This document shows positions 63,476 to 64,000 of a DNA stretch of 64,000 nucleotides, in pieces. The position numbers were made by a program, and so were the translations under genes. The stretch spans positions 16,122,001-16,186,000 of the forward strand of contig OU612073.1 in NCBI GenBank assembly GCA_914767715.1, given 5' to 3'. The notes beneath the pieces are model-generated. The model worked only from the letters and a program-made list of their open reading frames with translations, ran no database searches and had not been told where the DNA came from. This DNA is from Membranipora membranacea (Eukaryota; Bryozoa; Gymnolaemata; Cheilostomatida; Membraniporidae). Position 1 is the first letter of the stretch. Each line of letters opens with the position of its first letter.

Positions 63476-64000
63476 GTGAGTCGACCAATACAGATATTCG
63501 ATGTCAGTCATATAGGGGATAAATAATAATATTTGATCCTGCTAGTATCTTCTGATGAGAATAGCAAAAGATTTAAGCGTTGGAATCAAGTTTTTAAGGC
63601 AAGCTAGTAGCCGAGAATAACTAGTCATTGATCAGGTCATAGGTTGCGTATGTAAATATAGACAAGTCTATATTTAGTTAGTATAAGTTAGTATATAGTT
63701 AGTTAGTTAGTATAAGTTAGTATATGCAAATACAAACAAGTCTTTTTCCTGGTCCCCCATTTAGAAAGCTCATCAAAAGGTGATTGAAAAAAAAAACAGT
63801 ATAGGCACTGTTATTCCAGGACACTCAAAATTAGGCACAAGTTAGGCAGTCATGAGCAGTCTATATTACCATTTTCATTACTTTATATCTTTCGAGCCAA
63901 AAACCCCATGCTACCCAAATAAGATCAGCATTTATGAACTGCCAATTATCTTCAAGCCACTGTAGCAATGCTACAAACACCAAGCCAGTTAATGTCAACC
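63476..64000. other. Intron or 3' flank of the mucin-like gene
   Basis: After the donor at 63476 the sequence is AT-rich and holds a small TATAGTTAGTTAGTATAAGT repeat at about 63660-63730, where TATATTTAGTTAGTATAAGTTAG recurs in pieces. No exon could be identified before the window ends. Confidence 0.5.

Noticed and set aside
1-64000. CRISPR arrays, operons, ribosome binding sites or prophage genes
   Set aside because: The window is clearly eukaryotic, with many spliced genes, and no such features were seen.

Overview
The window is nuclear DNA from an animal. Its genes are split by many short introns with GT-AG borders, the intergenic DNA looks AT-rich, and small DNA transposons and SINE-like elements are scattered through it. 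Two neighbouring genes end in a domain that I recognise as the 'short-chain collagen C4-like' (spongin-type) domain. With TRIM-like genes and moderately compact introns, this suggests an early-branching marine invertebrate, most likely a sponge. That placement is an inference; mTOR and UBIAD1 alone only say metazoan.

Layout. 1-2810 has no gene but holds a long ATTC microsatellite, a hairpin MITE and a SINE copy. 2811-3920 (minus) is an intronless UBIAD1 prenyltransferase gene. 3921-7106 is the spacer between two divergent genes. 7107-36815 (plus) is a complete MTOR gene that I resolve into 48 coding exons (about 2528 residues), with all phases closing and one GC-AG intron. 39047-41987 (plus) is a six-exon TRIM-like gene: RING, B-boxes, coiled coil and a C-terminal region resembling a beta-propeller. 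47356-51348 and 52276-57802 (plus) are two tandem six-exon paralogues encoding type II membrane proteins with a C4-like C-terminal domain and no Gly-X-Y triple helix. 60566 to the window end holds Ser/Thr-rich mucin-like exons whose gene model stays open.

How the genes relate. The head-to-head UBIAD1/MTOR pair has the same order and orientation as in the human genome (1p36.22), so it looks like very old microsynteny. UBIAD1 makes menaquinone-4 and binds HMG-CoA reductase in vertebrates; mTOR is the nutrient-sensing kinase. Whether their adjacency has a function is unknown. The two C4-like genes share exon sizes, phases and a matching promoter layout: an X-box-like motif starting exactly 42 bases before the start of a TATA-like box. 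This points to tandem duplication with retained regulation. Together with the mucin-like exons they make the right end of the window a cell-surface/extracellular cluster.

Limits. All exon borders were read by eye from splice consensus, reading frame and similarity to known families. No search or transcript data were available.
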